The notes: a model not told the origin generated them from the sequence alone. 64,000 nt of DNA from Pseudomonadota bacterium (GCA_018242365.1 JAFECB010000017.1:186001-250000); one strand, 5' to 3'; numbered from the stretch's first letter, positions 27,155 to 35,655 are shown. Numbers and translations: made by a program.

Positions 27155-27928
27155 ATGAAGCATTCGTTCCTGCGATTCTGCGAAGACCCGCAACCCGACC
27201 TTGCGCTACCTGCCGGCGTGCAGGCCTTGGGCCGCGCCAGCGGTGGCCAGCTTGCACCCGTCGATCAGGGTGCTGACTGGCTACTGCAACTGAGCAATGA
27301 CCGACGCGGCATCTGGATGACGGTTGCGGAAGGCCTGCGCGGGGTGCACGTCAACGGCCGCCCGGTACATCAGGTCGCGATGCTGCGCGCCGGCGACAGC
27401 ATCCATGTCGATGGCCGCAAGCTTCAGTTGTGTGCCGATGTCGATACCCGCGCACCAACCGAAAGCGCGCCGCAACAGGATCCCGCCGCCAAGGTGCGGC
27501 TGGTATTGCGCGGCGTTGGCGGACGCCACCACGGCCGCGGTCTTGGCCTCGACCGCCCGTGCCGGATCGGCAGTGCCGAAGCGAGCGAATTGCGGATCGA
27601 AGGACCCGGCATCCAGCCCCAGCATGCGGTGATCGATGTGGTCAACGGGCAGGTGGTGTTGCGCGCCATCGATGTCGACGTCCTGGTCAACGGCCAGCCG
27701 GTGCGCGAGGCCACCCTCCACGGCGGCGACCAGATCGCCTTCGGTACCCAGCATCGCTTCGTCCTCGAAGCCCCCGCAGCGCCGGTGCCGCCGGCAAGCC
27801 ATCCCGAACTCGATGCCGCGCCGCTGCCGCCGCAACGCGGCTGGGCCAGCCGCGTGCCCTGGCTGCTGGTGGCCGCCGCCCTGCTTGCGATCGGCCTGTC
27901 CGCCCTGCTCGCCTTCGGCCAGCGTTGA
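27155..27928 (+). CDS. FHA-domain membrane protein
   Basis: A 257-residue protein starting at ATG 27155. A forkhead-associated domain is visible at about 140-205 (RIGSAEASELRIEGPGIQPQH; VLVNGQPVREATLHGGDQIAFG). The first 90 residues look like a degenerate second FHA-like fold (LGRASGGQLAP; VHVNGRPVHQVAMLRAGDSI). A Pro-rich linker leads to one C-terminal membrane helix (VPWLLVAAALLAIGLSALLA). FHA domains bind phosphothreonine peptides, so it may recruit a phosphorylated partner to the membrane, but no Ser/Thr kinase gene is in the window. Confidence 0.8.
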   Translation: MKHSFLRFCEDPQPDLALPAGVQALGRASGGQLAPVDQGADWLLQLSNDRRGIWMTVAEGLRGVHVNGRPVHQVAMLRAGDSIHVDGRKLQLCADVDTRAPTESAPQQDPAAKVRLVLRGVGGRHHGRGLGLDRPCRIGSAEASELRIEGPGIQPQHAVIDVVNGQVVLRAIDVDVLVNGQPVREATLHGGDQIAFGTQHRFVLEAPAAPVPPASHPELDAAPLPPQRGWASRVPWLLVAAALLAIGLSALLAFGQR

Positions 27929-28012
27929 TCGTCATCCGGCCCGCACCCGTCGCCTGCAACACGGCGGCGTGACTCCGCTACACTCGCACAGGTCACGACA
28001 CGGGACAGGTGC

Positions 28013-29245
28013 ATGCTTTCGATCCATGCGGCGCGCGAACCGACTGCGGTAAAGCATCGACCACGCATTGGCCTCGCCATCGCCGGTGGCGGACCGGTCG
28101 GGGCGATGTACGAACTGGGCGTGTTGCGTGCGCTGGAAGAAGCCTGTGACGGCCTCGACCTGACCCGTCTGGACGGCTACGTCGGTGTCAGCTCGGGTGC
28201 ATTCTTCGCCGCGGGCCTGGCCAACCGCATGGATACTGCGGTGCTGTGCCGGATCTTCCTCAAGGGCGAATGCGAGGACGTTGCCTTCAGCCCGGAGATC
28301 TTCCTGCGCCCCGCCTTCCGCGAGTACCTGCAGCGCGCAGCCGCGGCACCGCGCCAGGGTCTGCGCCTGCTCCACGACCTGCTCTCGCCCGGCAACGGTT
28401 CGCGCTGGTCGGAAGCACTCAATCGCCTCGGTGGCTTGGTGCCGACCGGCGTGTTCGACAATGCACCTGTCGAGCGCTTCCTCGCCGACCTGTTCTCGCG
28501 CCATGGCCGCCGCAACGATTTCCGCACGCTTGATCGCAAACTGTTCGTGATCGGCGTCGACCTCGACAGCAGCGAAGCGGTCTGCTTCGGCGGACCGGGC
28601 TGGGACGATGTCCCGATCTCGCGCGCGGTGCAGGCCAGCTCGGCCTTGCCCGGCCTGTATCCGCCGGTCGAACTGCGTGGCCGCAGCTTCGTCGATGGCG
28701 CACTGCGCAGGACCATGCACGCCTCGGTCCTGCTTGATCGCGATGTCGATCTGCTGCTCGGGATCAATCCGCTGGTGCCGTTCAATCCCACCCGCGACAA
28801 CAGCGCGGCGCGATTCGGGGATCGTCGCATCGCCCAGGGCGGGCTGCCCGGCGTGTTGTCGCAGACGCTGCGCACCATGCTGCAATCGCGGATGCAGGTC
28901 GGCCTTGCACGTTATCCGCAGCAATACCCGCACATCAGCCAGATGGTGTTCGAACCCAACGCCATCGACCGCGATCTGTTCTTCACCAATATCTTCAGTT
29001 TCTCGGCGCGGCGCCGGATCTCGCAACTCGGTTACCGCAACACGCTCGATGACCTGCGCACGCGACGCGAGTCGCTGGCTCCGGTGTTTGCACGCCACGG
29101 CATCCAGTTGCGTGACGAGATCCTGCAGGATCGCCATCGCGTCCTGCTCGACGCCCTGCCCGCCCGCGTGCGCCGCACCGAAACCACCGCCCGGCTTGCG
29201 CGCAACCTCGACGACCTCGAACACCTGCTGCAGCACGTGGTGTGA
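28013..29245 (+). CDS. Patatin-like phospholipase
   Basis: A 410-residue patatin-fold hydrolase expected to cleave acyl esters. The oxyanion loop reads AIAGGGPVGAMYELGVL, the nucleophile elbow GVSSGAFFAAG carries the catalytic serine, and the aspartate lies in VDGALRRTMH. No signal peptide is present, so it is probably cytoplasmic or granule-associated. A phasin gene follows 75 nt downstream, which suggests action on granule surface lipids or PHA; this is inference. The C-terminal 120 residues after the catalytic domain are helical and rich in Arg. Confidence 0.88.
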   Translation: MLSIHAAREPTAVKHRPRIGLAIAGGGPVGAMYELGVLRALEEACDGLDLTRLDGYVGVSSGAFFAAGLANRMDTAVLCRIFLKGECEDVAFSPEIFLRPAFREYLQRAAAAPRQGLRLLHDLLSPGNGSRWSEALNRLGGLVPTGVFDNAPVERFLADLFSRHGRRNDFRTLDRKLFVIGVDLDSSEAVCFGGPGWDDVPISRAVQASSALPGLYPPVELRGRSFVDGALRRTMHASVLLDRDVDLLLGINPLVPFNPTRDNSAARFGDRRIAQGGLPGVLSQTLRTMLQSRMQVGLARYPQQYPHISQMVFEPNAIDRDLFFTNIFSFSARRRISQLGYRNTLDDLRTRRESLAPVFARHGIQLRDEILQDRHRVLLDALPARVRRTETTARLARNLDDLEHLLQHVV

Positions 29246-29320
29246 ATGCTCTAGACGGCCGGCGGAAGCTGTGTCGCAATCCATCCACCACATGCGTCAT
29301 CGTGACGCGGGGAAGCCAGC

Positions 29321-29938
29321 ATGGCCAAGCTCAAGAAGTCCGCCAATTCGTCCACCTCCAAGCCCTCGGGCAAGGCCTCCAAGTCCACGCCGAATGCGGA
29401 ATCCCTGCGCGCGAGTCGCTCGATCAGCGAATCGGCGCAGCAGATCTGGCTGGCCGGCATGGGCGCGTTCAACCGCGCGCAGGCCGAGGGTGGCCGCCTG
29501 TTCGAAAGCCTGGTCCGCGACGGCCTGTCGCTGGAACAGACTGCGCGCCGCTTCGCCGGCAATCGTGCCAACGTGATGAAGGGTGCGATGGAAGGCCGCG
29601 TCGACCAGGCCAAGGAACGCGCGGCGGATACCTGGGACAAGCTGGAAAAAGTGTTCGAAGAGCGCGTCCAGCGTGCCTTGGTCAAGCTTGGCGTGCCCGG
29701 TCGTGATGACCTGAACGCGTTGACCGAGCGCGTGGAGCGCCTGACCGCCGCCGTGCGTCAGTACGGTGCCGTGCCGGCCAAGCAGACCGCCAAGCCCGCG
29801 GGCACGCGCACGCCGAAGCAGGCAGCTGCCAAGCCCGGTGCCAAGCCCGCCAGCAAGCCGGCAAAGGCGAGCAAGACCGCGAAGGCCAGCAAATCGGCCA
29901 AGGCCGGCAAGGCGACCAGCCCCGCCAGCGCAGCTTGA
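29321..29938 (+). CDS. Phasin family protein (PhaF/PhaI type)
   Basis: A 205-residue protein. A Ser/Lys-rich N-terminus precedes the phasin domain (ISESAQQIWLAGMGAFNRAQ; LFESLVRDG; AADTWDKLEKVFEERVQRAL), rich in amphipathic helix. The last 50 residues are a histone-like Lys/Ala/Pro tail (AKPASKPAKASKTAKASK). Phasins coat polyhydroxyalkanoate granules; PhaF-type tails bind DNA and spread granules between daughter cells. No PHA synthase is in the window. A long hairpin follows the gene. Confidence 0.9.
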   Translation: MAKLKKSANSSTSKPSGKASKSTPNAESLRASRSISESAQQIWLAGMGAFNRAQAEGGRLFESLVRDGLSLEQTARRFAGNRANVMKGAMEGRVDQAKERAADTWDKLEKVFEERVQRALVKLGVPGRDDLNALTERVERLTAAVRQYGAVPAKQTAKPAGTRTPKQAAAKPGAKPASKPAKASKTAKASKSAKAGKATSPASAA

Positions 29939-29991
29939 GTCAGACAACGGCCAGGACGCGTGTTCGCCGCGTCCAGAGCCTTGATCCAAGT

Positions 29992-30043
29992 CCCGTCAGT
30001 CCGTCCTGCCGCTCCCCCTCCCGCGCCGATTCGGACTGACGGG
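29992..30043 (+). terminator. Long-stem terminator candidate after the phasin gene
   Basis: CCCGTCAGTCCG (29992-30003) pairs perfectly with CGGACTGACGGG (30032-30043) across a 28-nt pyrimidine-rich loop and is followed by CATTTCTTC. The tail is only moderately T-rich, so it may be an RNA-stabilising hairpin instead. Confidence 0.55.
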
Positions 30044-30125
30044 CATTTCTTCAGGATGCGTTTCGACACGCAAGCACGGCGCGGCACGGTATAGTTGCGC
30101 CCTGTTCAACGTCCTCGTGTAACGC

Positions 30126-31103
30126 ATGATCGCCATCCTGCTCGGTTTGCTTGTTTTCATCGCCGTCGGCATCGGCCTGACCTTCAAGCTGCGCGGCATG
30201 CCCGTGGCTGCCAAGGCGGAACCGGCAAAGCGTGGCGCAGAGCAACTGTCGCAACTCCGCTGGCGTGATTTTGCCCGTCTGGTGCTGCAGGCCATGCACA
30301 GCCGTGGCTACCGCCCGGTGATCGAAGCCGGCGGCCCTACTGATGGCATCCCCACCGACGGCAGCGACATCCTGCTCACGCGCGGTGGTGAAAAAGTGTT
30401 GCTGTCCTGCCAGTACGGCACCGGTGCGATCGTCAACGCCCAGGTGATCAGTGCCGCCGTCTCGTCTGCATCCTTGCGCGGCGCGGAACGCGTCATCGTG
30501 GTCACGCCGGGCCGCTTCGAATCCGGTGCCGCCGCGGGAATGGCCCTCGTTGAACTCATCGATGGCGAAACCCTGTGGCCGGAAGTGCGGCCCTATGTGG
30601 CGCACCCTGATGAGCCGATGGCACCAGCCCCCTCGGCGTCGGCTTCAGGCAAATCGATGGCGATGGCGTGGGGCGGCGCGGTGGTCGCCGGCGGCATCGT
30701 GTGGGCCGTGGTGAATGGCATCATGCCGGGCGACACCGCCGCGACGACCGACACCGCTGCAACCCCGACGCCCGTGGCCGCGGCCGCGCCGGCTGCCAGC
30801 CCGGCGGCAGCACCCCAGGATGACCGCCCGGCCATGCCAGGCGTGCCCACTGACGTCCGTGAACTGGACGAACGCCGCAAGGAAGCTGCCAATGCGGTCG
30901 CCACCCTGTTTGGTGTGAATCGCGCGCTGTGGTCAAGCCAGTCGACCCTGATGGTGTACCTGTCCTCACCGGACGCGGACCCGATGAATGATATCTGCCC
31001 GCTGCTGGAGCAGTACCCGGAACTGGCCGCCTCGCGCATCCAGTTGCAACCACCGGAAGGCAGCAACAAGCAGGTGCGCTTCACCCACTGCCGGGCCTAT
31101 TGA
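30126..31103 (+). CDS. Membrane-anchored Mrr-like (restriction endonuclease-fold) protein, probably catalytically dead
   Basis: A 325-residue protein with an N-terminal membrane helix (MIAILLGLLVFIAVGIGLTF). An Mrr-like domain follows at about 38-150 (LRWRDFARLVLQAMHSRGYRP; GSDILLTRGGEKVLLSCQYG). A second hydrophobic helix (AMAWGGAVVAGGIVWAVV) leads to an Ala/Pro-rich linker and a C-terminal domain of about 90 residues (VRELDERRKEAANAV; CPLLEQYPELAASRI). The catalytic lysine expected in the QCK motif of active Mrr nucleases is Gln (SCQYG), so cleavage is unlikely. Membrane anchoring and isolation from a methyltransferase argue against a restriction system. Role unknown. Confidence 0.7.
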   Translation: MIAILLGLLVFIAVGIGLTFKLRGMPVAAKAEPAKRGAEQLSQLRWRDFARLVLQAMHSRGYRPVIEAGGPTDGIPTDGSDILLTRGGEKVLLSCQYGTGAIVNAQVISAAVSSASLRGAERVIVVTPGRFESGAAAGMALVELIDGETLWPEVRPYVAHPDEPMAPAPSASASGKSMAMAWGGAVVAGGIVWAVVNGIMPGDTAATTDTAATPTPVAAAAPAASPAAAPQDDRPAMPGVPTDVRELDERRKEAANAVATLFGVNRALWSSQSTLMVYLSSPDADPMNDICPLLEQYPELAASRIQLQPPEGSNKQVRFTHCRAY

Positions 31104-31112
31104 TCCGAAACG

Positions 31113-31139
31113 ACGAGCGCCGGACTCGCCGGCGCTCGT
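31113..31139. terminator. Bidirectional hairpin between convergent genes
   Basis: ACGAGCGCCGG and CCGGCGCTCGT form an 11-bp perfect stem with a 5-nt loop, placed between the convergent Mrr-like gene and the TPR-like gene. There is no T-tract on either side, so it is a strong hairpin but only a possible terminator. Confidence 0.5.
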
Positions 31140-31160
31140 TCGATCAGGACTGACACGCCA

Positions 31161-32018
31161 TTACTCGATCTGCGCGCGCGCCCAGGCCGCGTCCAGCGTC
31201 TCCATCGCATCCAGCGGCTTGCACTTGCCAGCCTTCTCGTAGGCTTCCGCAGCGGCGTCCTCGTTGCGACGTGCATCCAGCAGCAGCAATAGATTGCCGT
31301 GCTCGACATGGGCAATCGGTGAGGACGGCGTGAGTTTGAGCGCCTCACGTATGTGCTTGTCCGCCTCGGACGCCTTGGCACCGTAGGTCAAGCCACCGAT
31401 CATCGCGCCGATCTTGCCGACGATCTCGGCATGGTAGAGCGCCAGCGCCATGTGCGCCTCGGCATGTTTCGGTGCCAGTTCCAGCGCCGAATCCAAGGAA
31501 GCACGCACCTTGCCGGCGATGCCGAGCTTGAGCGCCTTGGCGATCGAAATCCCCTGGCTATAGCGCCCGAGTGCAAACGCATGCCGGTAGTGGCTGTTGG
31601 CCTCGTCCGGCAAGGCCTTGACCGCTGCTTCGGCGAGCTTGCCGCCCAGCTCATGCCGACGCAGGCGCTCGTCCTCATCCTCGACCAGATAGGTCGCGTG
31701 GATCCCGAGCGCCTTCACCGCTACCGAAGCACCGACCGGACCCAGCGCCTCCCCGGCCTCGAACGCCTGCTGGAAGTCGCCGCGATGGAACGCACGCCAC
31801 GCGTCCTGCAGCGCCGCCGACAGCGCATCGGCATCGAGCCTGGGTGCCGCCTTGCCTGCGGCCTTGAGCAGCGCTGCGGCGTGCTTGGCATCGGGATACG
31901 GCTCGCAATCGCCGGCATGCAACTTCGGCCATGCCTTCTTCAGCGCGTCGCCCGCGAACTGGAAGGCTTTTGCATCATGCGGGAAGGCGGCCCATCCAGC
32001 GGATTTTTTCGCAGCCAT
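31161..32018 (-). CDS. TPR-like repeat protein
   Basis: A 285-residue protein starting at ATG 32018 (MAAKKSAGWAAFPHDAKAF). It is mostly helical with TPR-like pairs (LQDAWRAFHRGDFQQAFEAGEAL; ALELAPKHAEAHMALALYHAEI; ALKLTPSSPIAHVEHGNLLLL; DAAAEAYEKAGKCKPLDAME). No signal peptide or membrane helix is present, so it is probably a cytoplasmic protein-interaction scaffold. It is divergent from the small phasin-like gene at 32154 and convergent with the Mrr-like gene. The specific family is not recognised. Confidence 0.75.
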   Translation of the reverse strand: MAAKKSAGWAAFPHDAKAFQFAGDALKKAWPKLHAGDCEPYPDAKHAAALLKAAGKAAPRLDADALSAALQDAWRAFHRGDFQQAFEAGEALGPVGASVAVKALGIHATYLVEDEDERLRRHELGGKLAEAAVKALPDEANSHYRHAFALGRYSQGISIAKALKLGIAGKVRASLDSALELAPKHAEAHMALALYHAEIVGKIGAMIGGLTYGAKASEADKHIREALKLTPSSPIAHVEHGNLLLLLDARRNEDAAAEAYEKAGKCKPLDAMETLDAAWARAQIE

Positions 32019-32153
32019 GTCAGGAAATCTCCAGCGGTCTGTGTGCCCTGCGAGCATCGGGCCTCGCGGGCGCGATGGCAAGCGCGACGGTAGTGTGAAA
32101 GCTCGACATCGAGGCGGCATGCTGACCCCAGTTTCCCCACCCCGGAGTCCGCC

Positions 32154-32576
32154 ATGGCTGCCCGCAAGAACGCAAAGACCCGCGCTCCCCGCAACGAAGC
32201 CCTCGATGTCAATCCTCGCCACCTGTGGCTGGCCGCGCTGGGCGGCTTGGTGGTCGCACGTCGTGGCGTCGCCGGCGCCCTGCATCAAGCCGGGCTGCGC
32301 ATGCGCATTGCCAATGCCGACGCACGCTATGCGATGCGCCAATTCGATACCACCGCCCGCGCCGGGATCGAAGGCCTGAATGATCGCATCCAGCCGTTCC
32401 TCTGCCCGATCGGCCGTACCGTGCAGGCCGGGATCGCGCCGCTCGCGGAGCGGGTCGGGCTCAAGCTCGGTGCCAGGCATGCCGAACGCCGCAAGGCGGC
32501 GACCACCAAGACCCGCACCCGTCGCAGTGCCGCGCGCAAGCCGGTTGCACGCAGGAAGGCCGCGGCCGTCCGCTGA
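32154..32576 (+). CDS. Small basic phasin-like protein
   Basis: A 140-residue protein with GGAG 6 nt before the ATG. The centre (LWLAALGGLVVARRGVAGAL; TVQAGIAPLAERVG) resembles the amphipathic helix of phasins. The last 35 residues form an Arg/Lys/Thr tail (KAATTKTRTRRSAARK), as in the larger phasin at 29321. It may be a second granule-associated or nucleoid-binding protein. Assignment rests on composition and context, not on a clear family motif. Confidence 0.6.
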   Translation: MAARKNAKTRAPRNEALDVNPRHLWLAALGGLVVARRGVAGALHQAGLRMRIANADARYAMRQFDTTARAGIEGLNDRIQPFLCPIGRTVQAGIAPLAERVGLKLGARHAERRKAATTKTRTRRSAARKPVARRKAAAVR

Positions 32577-32599
32577 TCCGCGGTCACCCCCGCACCCGG

Positions 32600-33226
32600 T
32601 CAGTCGAGATAGGCGCGGGTCAGGGTATTGAGGTGGACGCGCTCGGCATCGCGCAGGAAGGGTGAAATCGACATCATCACCTGCACGATGCCGTCGCGGA
32701 TCGAGGCGCGTTCGTCATGATCGCCGCGTGCCGCGGCGTAGTTCATCCAGAAGGTCGCGATCACCAGGATATTGGTGGCGGCCGCGTTCATTTCCGCCAC
32801 CGACGCACGCAGGATCCCCGCCTGCAGCAGGCCACGCAGGACCGCGTGGGCGCGTTCGTCGGCACGCTTGAGGATGCGTGCAAAGCGCATCCGCAGGCGC
32901 CGGTTGCGGGTCAGGATGTCGACCAGATCGCGGTACAGGAAACGGTAATCCCAGATGCACTCGAAGACGAGGTGCAGCTGCAGCCAGACATCCTCCAGCC
33001 CCGGCAGCCGACCCTCGGGCGCCGCCAACGCCGCATCCATCCGCGCCTCGTAGCCCGCGAACAGCTGCTCGATGATGTCGTCCTTGTTGCGGAAGTGGTA
33101 GTACAGGTTGCCCGGGCTGATCTCCAGCTCGTCGGCGATGTGATTGGTGGTGACGTTCGGCTCGCCCTGCGCGTTGAACATCGCAAGCGAAGCATCGAGG
33201 ATGCGCTGGCGGGTTTGCCTGGCCAC
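32600..33226 (-). CDS. TetR-family transcriptional regulator
   Basis: A 208-residue regulator with the TetR helix-turn-helix at the N-terminus (TRQRILDASLAMFNAQGEPNV; IADELEISPGNLYYHFRNKD). An all-helical ligand domain follows (WLQLHLVFECIWDYRFLYRDL; FWMNYAAARGD). It is 13 nt downstream of the acyl-CoA-binding protein gene and in the same direction. TetR proteins in such places often sense acyl-CoAs; PhaD, which activates phasin genes in Pseudomonas, is a possible functional analogue. Ligand and targets are inferred only. Confidence 0.9.
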   Translation of the reverse strand: MARQTRQRILDASLAMFNAQGEPNVTTNHIADELEISPGNLYYHFRNKDDIIEQLFAGYEARMDAALAAPEGRLPGLEDVWLQLHLVFECIWDYRFLYRDLVDILTRNRRLRMRFARILKRADERAHAVLRGLLQAGILRASVAEMNAAATNILVIATFWMNYAAARGDHDERASIRDGIVQVMMSISPFLRDAERVHLNTLTRAYLD

Positions 33227-33239
33227 GAAAACGCCCCGA

Positions 33240-33497
33240 TCAGCTCGTCAGTTTCTTCACCAGATCGATGTACTTCTGCATCGCCTGCGCCTGGTCGGTA
33301 CCCGCAAGCTTGCTCCAGGCCTCGTATTTGGCGGTGGCGACGAAATCGAAGAATCCGGGCTTGGGCCCGCTGACATCGCCCTCGCTGCCCTGCTTGTACA
33401 GCGCGTAGAGGCGCAGCAGGGTGTCGTTGTCCGGTTTCTCCGTCAGCCCCTTGATCGCGACTGCAGCCTGTTCGAACGCGGCCTTCAGATCGGCCAT
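33240..33497 (-). CDS. Acyl-CoA-binding protein
   Basis: An 85-residue four-helix ACBP. The family signature is intact: LLRLYALYKQGSEGDVSGPK, then GFFDFVATAKYEAWSKLAGT and a final helix AMQKYIDLVKKL. It binds medium- to long-chain acyl-CoA and would buffer or deliver these to acyl-CoA-using enzymes. The next gene on the opposite strand is a fatty acyl-CoA reductase, and the next gene downstream is a TetR regulator. Bacterial ACBPs are uncommon but known. Confidence 0.93.
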   Translation of the reverse strand: MADLKAAFEQAAVAIKGLTEKPDNDTLLRLYALYKQGSEGDVSGPKPGFFDFVATAKYEAWSKLAGTDQAQAMQKYIDLVKKLTS

Positions 33498-33631
33498 GAC
33501 CCACCTCCGTGCTTGGATGTGGCCATATCAGCACGCGTCGGCGCAGGGGTCAATACGGCAGAGCATTGTCGCGCGGCCCGCGGTCTGGCAACGTAGACGC
33601 CACGGCGTCACATCACGGCAGGGAACTGGAC

Positions 33632-35623
33632 ATGAGCTATTTCGTCACCGGCGGCACCGGCTTCATCGGCCGGCACCTGATCGACCTCCTCCTCAAGCGC
33701 AAGGGCACGATCCACGTGCTGGTGCGCAAGGAATCGATGAAGAAGTTCAATGCACTGGCGAAACGGCAGGGCTGGGACGGCAAGCGCGTGGTCGCGGTGC
33801 CTGGCGACATGACCGCCCCGCGCTGCGGCCTCACCGCCGCGCAACTGCGCAGCTTGGGTGGAGGCAAGATCAAGCACTTCTTCCACCTCGCCGCGATCTA
33901 CGACATGGCGGCGGATGCCGAATCGCAGCGCGCCGCCAATATCGACGGCACCCAGCACGCGCTCGACCTCGCCGCGGCGCTGAAAGCCGGCTGCTTCCAC
34001 CACACCAGCTCGATTGCCGCAGCCGGCATGTATCCGGGCGTGTTCCGCGAGGACATGTTCGACGAGGCCGAAGGCCTGAATAATCCCTATCTGCGCACCA
34101 AGCACGATTCGGAAGGCTTGGTGCGTGCAGAGAAGCGGATCAAGTGGCGGATCTATCGCCCCGGCATGGTGGTCGGCCATTCGCAGACCGGCGAAATGGA
34201 CAAGATCGACGGGCCTTACTACTTCTTCACCTTCCTCAAGAAGCTGCGCGAGATGCTGCCACCATGGATGCCGACGCTCGGCATCGAAGGCGGCCGGATC
34301 AATATCGTGCCGGTCGATTTCGTCGCATCGGCAATGGATCACATCGCCCACAAGCCACGCCTCGATGGGCGCTGCTTCCACTTGACCGATCCGGAGCCGA
34401 TGCGCGCCGGCGAGGTGATCAATACCTTCGCCCGCGCCGGGCACACCCCGCAGATGACCATGCGCATCGATGCGCGGATGTTCGCCTTCGTGCCCGGTGG
34501 CGTGCGGGCCGCGGTCGGCAGCCTGCCGCCGGTGCGACGCTTCATCGGCATGTTGCTGCGTGATTTCCGGATCCCGAAGGACGTGCTCGGCTTCATCACC
34601 TACCCCACCCGCTTCGACAACCGCGAAGCCGAGCGCGCGCTCAAGGGCAGCGGGATCAGCGTGCCACGTCTGGATGACTACGCCTGGCGGCTGTGGGATT
34701 ACTGGGAGCGCCACCTCGATCCGGACCTGTTCGTCGATCACTCGCTCAAGGGCAAGGTGCGCGGCAAGGTGGTGGTGATCACCGGCGGATCTTCCGGCAT
34801 CGGCCTGTCCACCGCGCAACGCGTGGCCGAGGCCGGTGCGATCACGGTGATCGTCGCCCGCGGCGAGGAAGAACTGTTCAAGGCGCGCGACGCCATGGTT
34901 GCCGCCGGCGGCAAGGTGTTTGCCTACACCGCCGACCTCGCCGACCTCGCCGACTGCGACCGCCTGGTCAAGACCGTGCTCGAGAAACACGGCCACGTCG
35001 ACGTGCTCATCAACAATGCAGGACGTTCGATCCGGCGCTCGATCGCGCTCAGCTTCGATCGCTTCCACGATTTCGAGCGCACCATGCAGCTCAACTACTT
35101 CGGCAGCCTGCGCCTGATCATGGGCTTCATGCCGAAGATGCTCGAACGTCGCAAGGGCCACATCATCAACATCAGCTCCATAGGTGTTCTGGCCAATTCA
35201 CCGAGGTTCTCCGCCTACGTGGCCTCGAAGGCGGCGCTGGACGCGTTCAGCCGTTGCGCACAGGGTGAGCTGTCCGGCAAGAACATCGCCTTCACCACCA
35301 TCAACATGCCGCTGGTGAAGACGCCGATGATCGCACCGACCAAGATGTACGACAGCGTGCCGACACTGACTCCGGACGAAGCCGCCGACCTCGTGGTCAA
35401 GGGGATCATTGAACGCCCGAGCCGGATCGCGACGCGCCTGGGCATCTTCTCGGCCTTGGTCAACGCGGTGGCGCCGAAGGCCTACGAGGTGGTGATGAGT
35501 ACCGCCTTCGAGTTGTTCCCGGACTCCGCCGCCGCCAAGGGCGAAGGCAAGGGCGGCAAGGAGGAGGCGCCGAGCCAGGAACAGATCGCCTTCGCTGCGC
35601 TGATGCGCGGGGTGCACTGGTAA
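33632..35623 (+). CDS. Two-domain SDR, fatty acyl-CoA reductase (alcohol-forming) type
   Basis: A 663-residue protein starting at ATG 33632. The first domain is an extended SDR with TGGTGFIG (6-13) and a Y153-x3-K157 active site, as in the acyl-CoA-reductase half of marine-bacterial FAR enzymes. The second is a classical SDR with TGGSSGIG (384-391) and YVASK (529-533). A Lys/Gly/Glu tail ends the protein. This layout matches the PRK07201-type family, whose Marinobacter member reduces fatty acyl-CoA to fatty alcohol through the aldehyde. The adjacent acyl-CoA-binding gene fits that substrate. Wax ester or fatty alcohol production is a likely but unproven role. Confidence 0.82.
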   Translation: MSYFVTGGTGFIGRHLIDLLLKRKGTIHVLVRKESMKKFNALAKRQGWDGKRVVAVPGDMTAPRCGLTAAQLRSLGGGKIKHFFHLAAIYDMAADAESQRAANIDGTQHALDLAAALKAGCFHHTSSIAAAGMYPGVFREDMFDEAEGLNNPYLRTKHDSEGLVRAEKRIKWRIYRPGMVVGHSQTGEMDKIDGPYYFFTFLKKLREMLPPWMPTLGIEGGRINIVPVDFVASAMDHIAHKPRLDGRCFHLTDPEPMRAGEVINTFARAGHTPQMTMRIDARMFAFVPGGVRAAVGSLPPVRRFIGMLLRDFRIPKDVLGFITYPTRFDNREAERALKGSGISVPRLDDYAWRLWDYWERHLDPDLFVDHSLKGKVRGKVVVITGGSSGIGLSTAQRVAEAGAITVIVARGEEELFKARDAMVAAGGKVFAYTADLADLADCDRLVKTVLEKHGHVDVLINNAGRSIRRSIALSFDRFHDFERTMQLNYFGSLRLIMGFMPKMLERRKGHIINISSIGVLANSPRFSAYVASKAALDAFSRCAQGELSGKNIAFTTINMPLVKTPMIAPTKMYDSVPTLTPDEAADLVVKGIIERPSRIATRLGIFSALVNAVAPKAYEVVMSTAFELFPDSAAAKGEGKGGKEEAPSQEQIAFAALMRGVHW

Positions 35624-35628
35624 TGACG

Positions 35629-35655
35629 GCGCGGGTTGCGGCAAGCAACCCGCGC
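35629..35655 (+). terminator. Hairpin after the acyl-CoA reductase gene
   Basis: GCGCGGGTTGC (35629-35639) pairs with GCAACCCGCGC (35645-35655) around a 5-nt loop, 6 nt after the stop codon. There is no T-tract, so Rho-independent termination is not certain. Confidence 0.45.

Noticed and set aside
30126-31103. Restriction-modification or defence locus around the Mrr-like gene
   Set aside because: No methyltransferase or specificity gene, membrane helices present, and the catalytic lysine is missing.
33608-35161. 517-codon minus-strand frame opposite the acyl-CoA reductase
   Set aside because: Antisense shadow of the two-SDR gene, which has both active sites intact.
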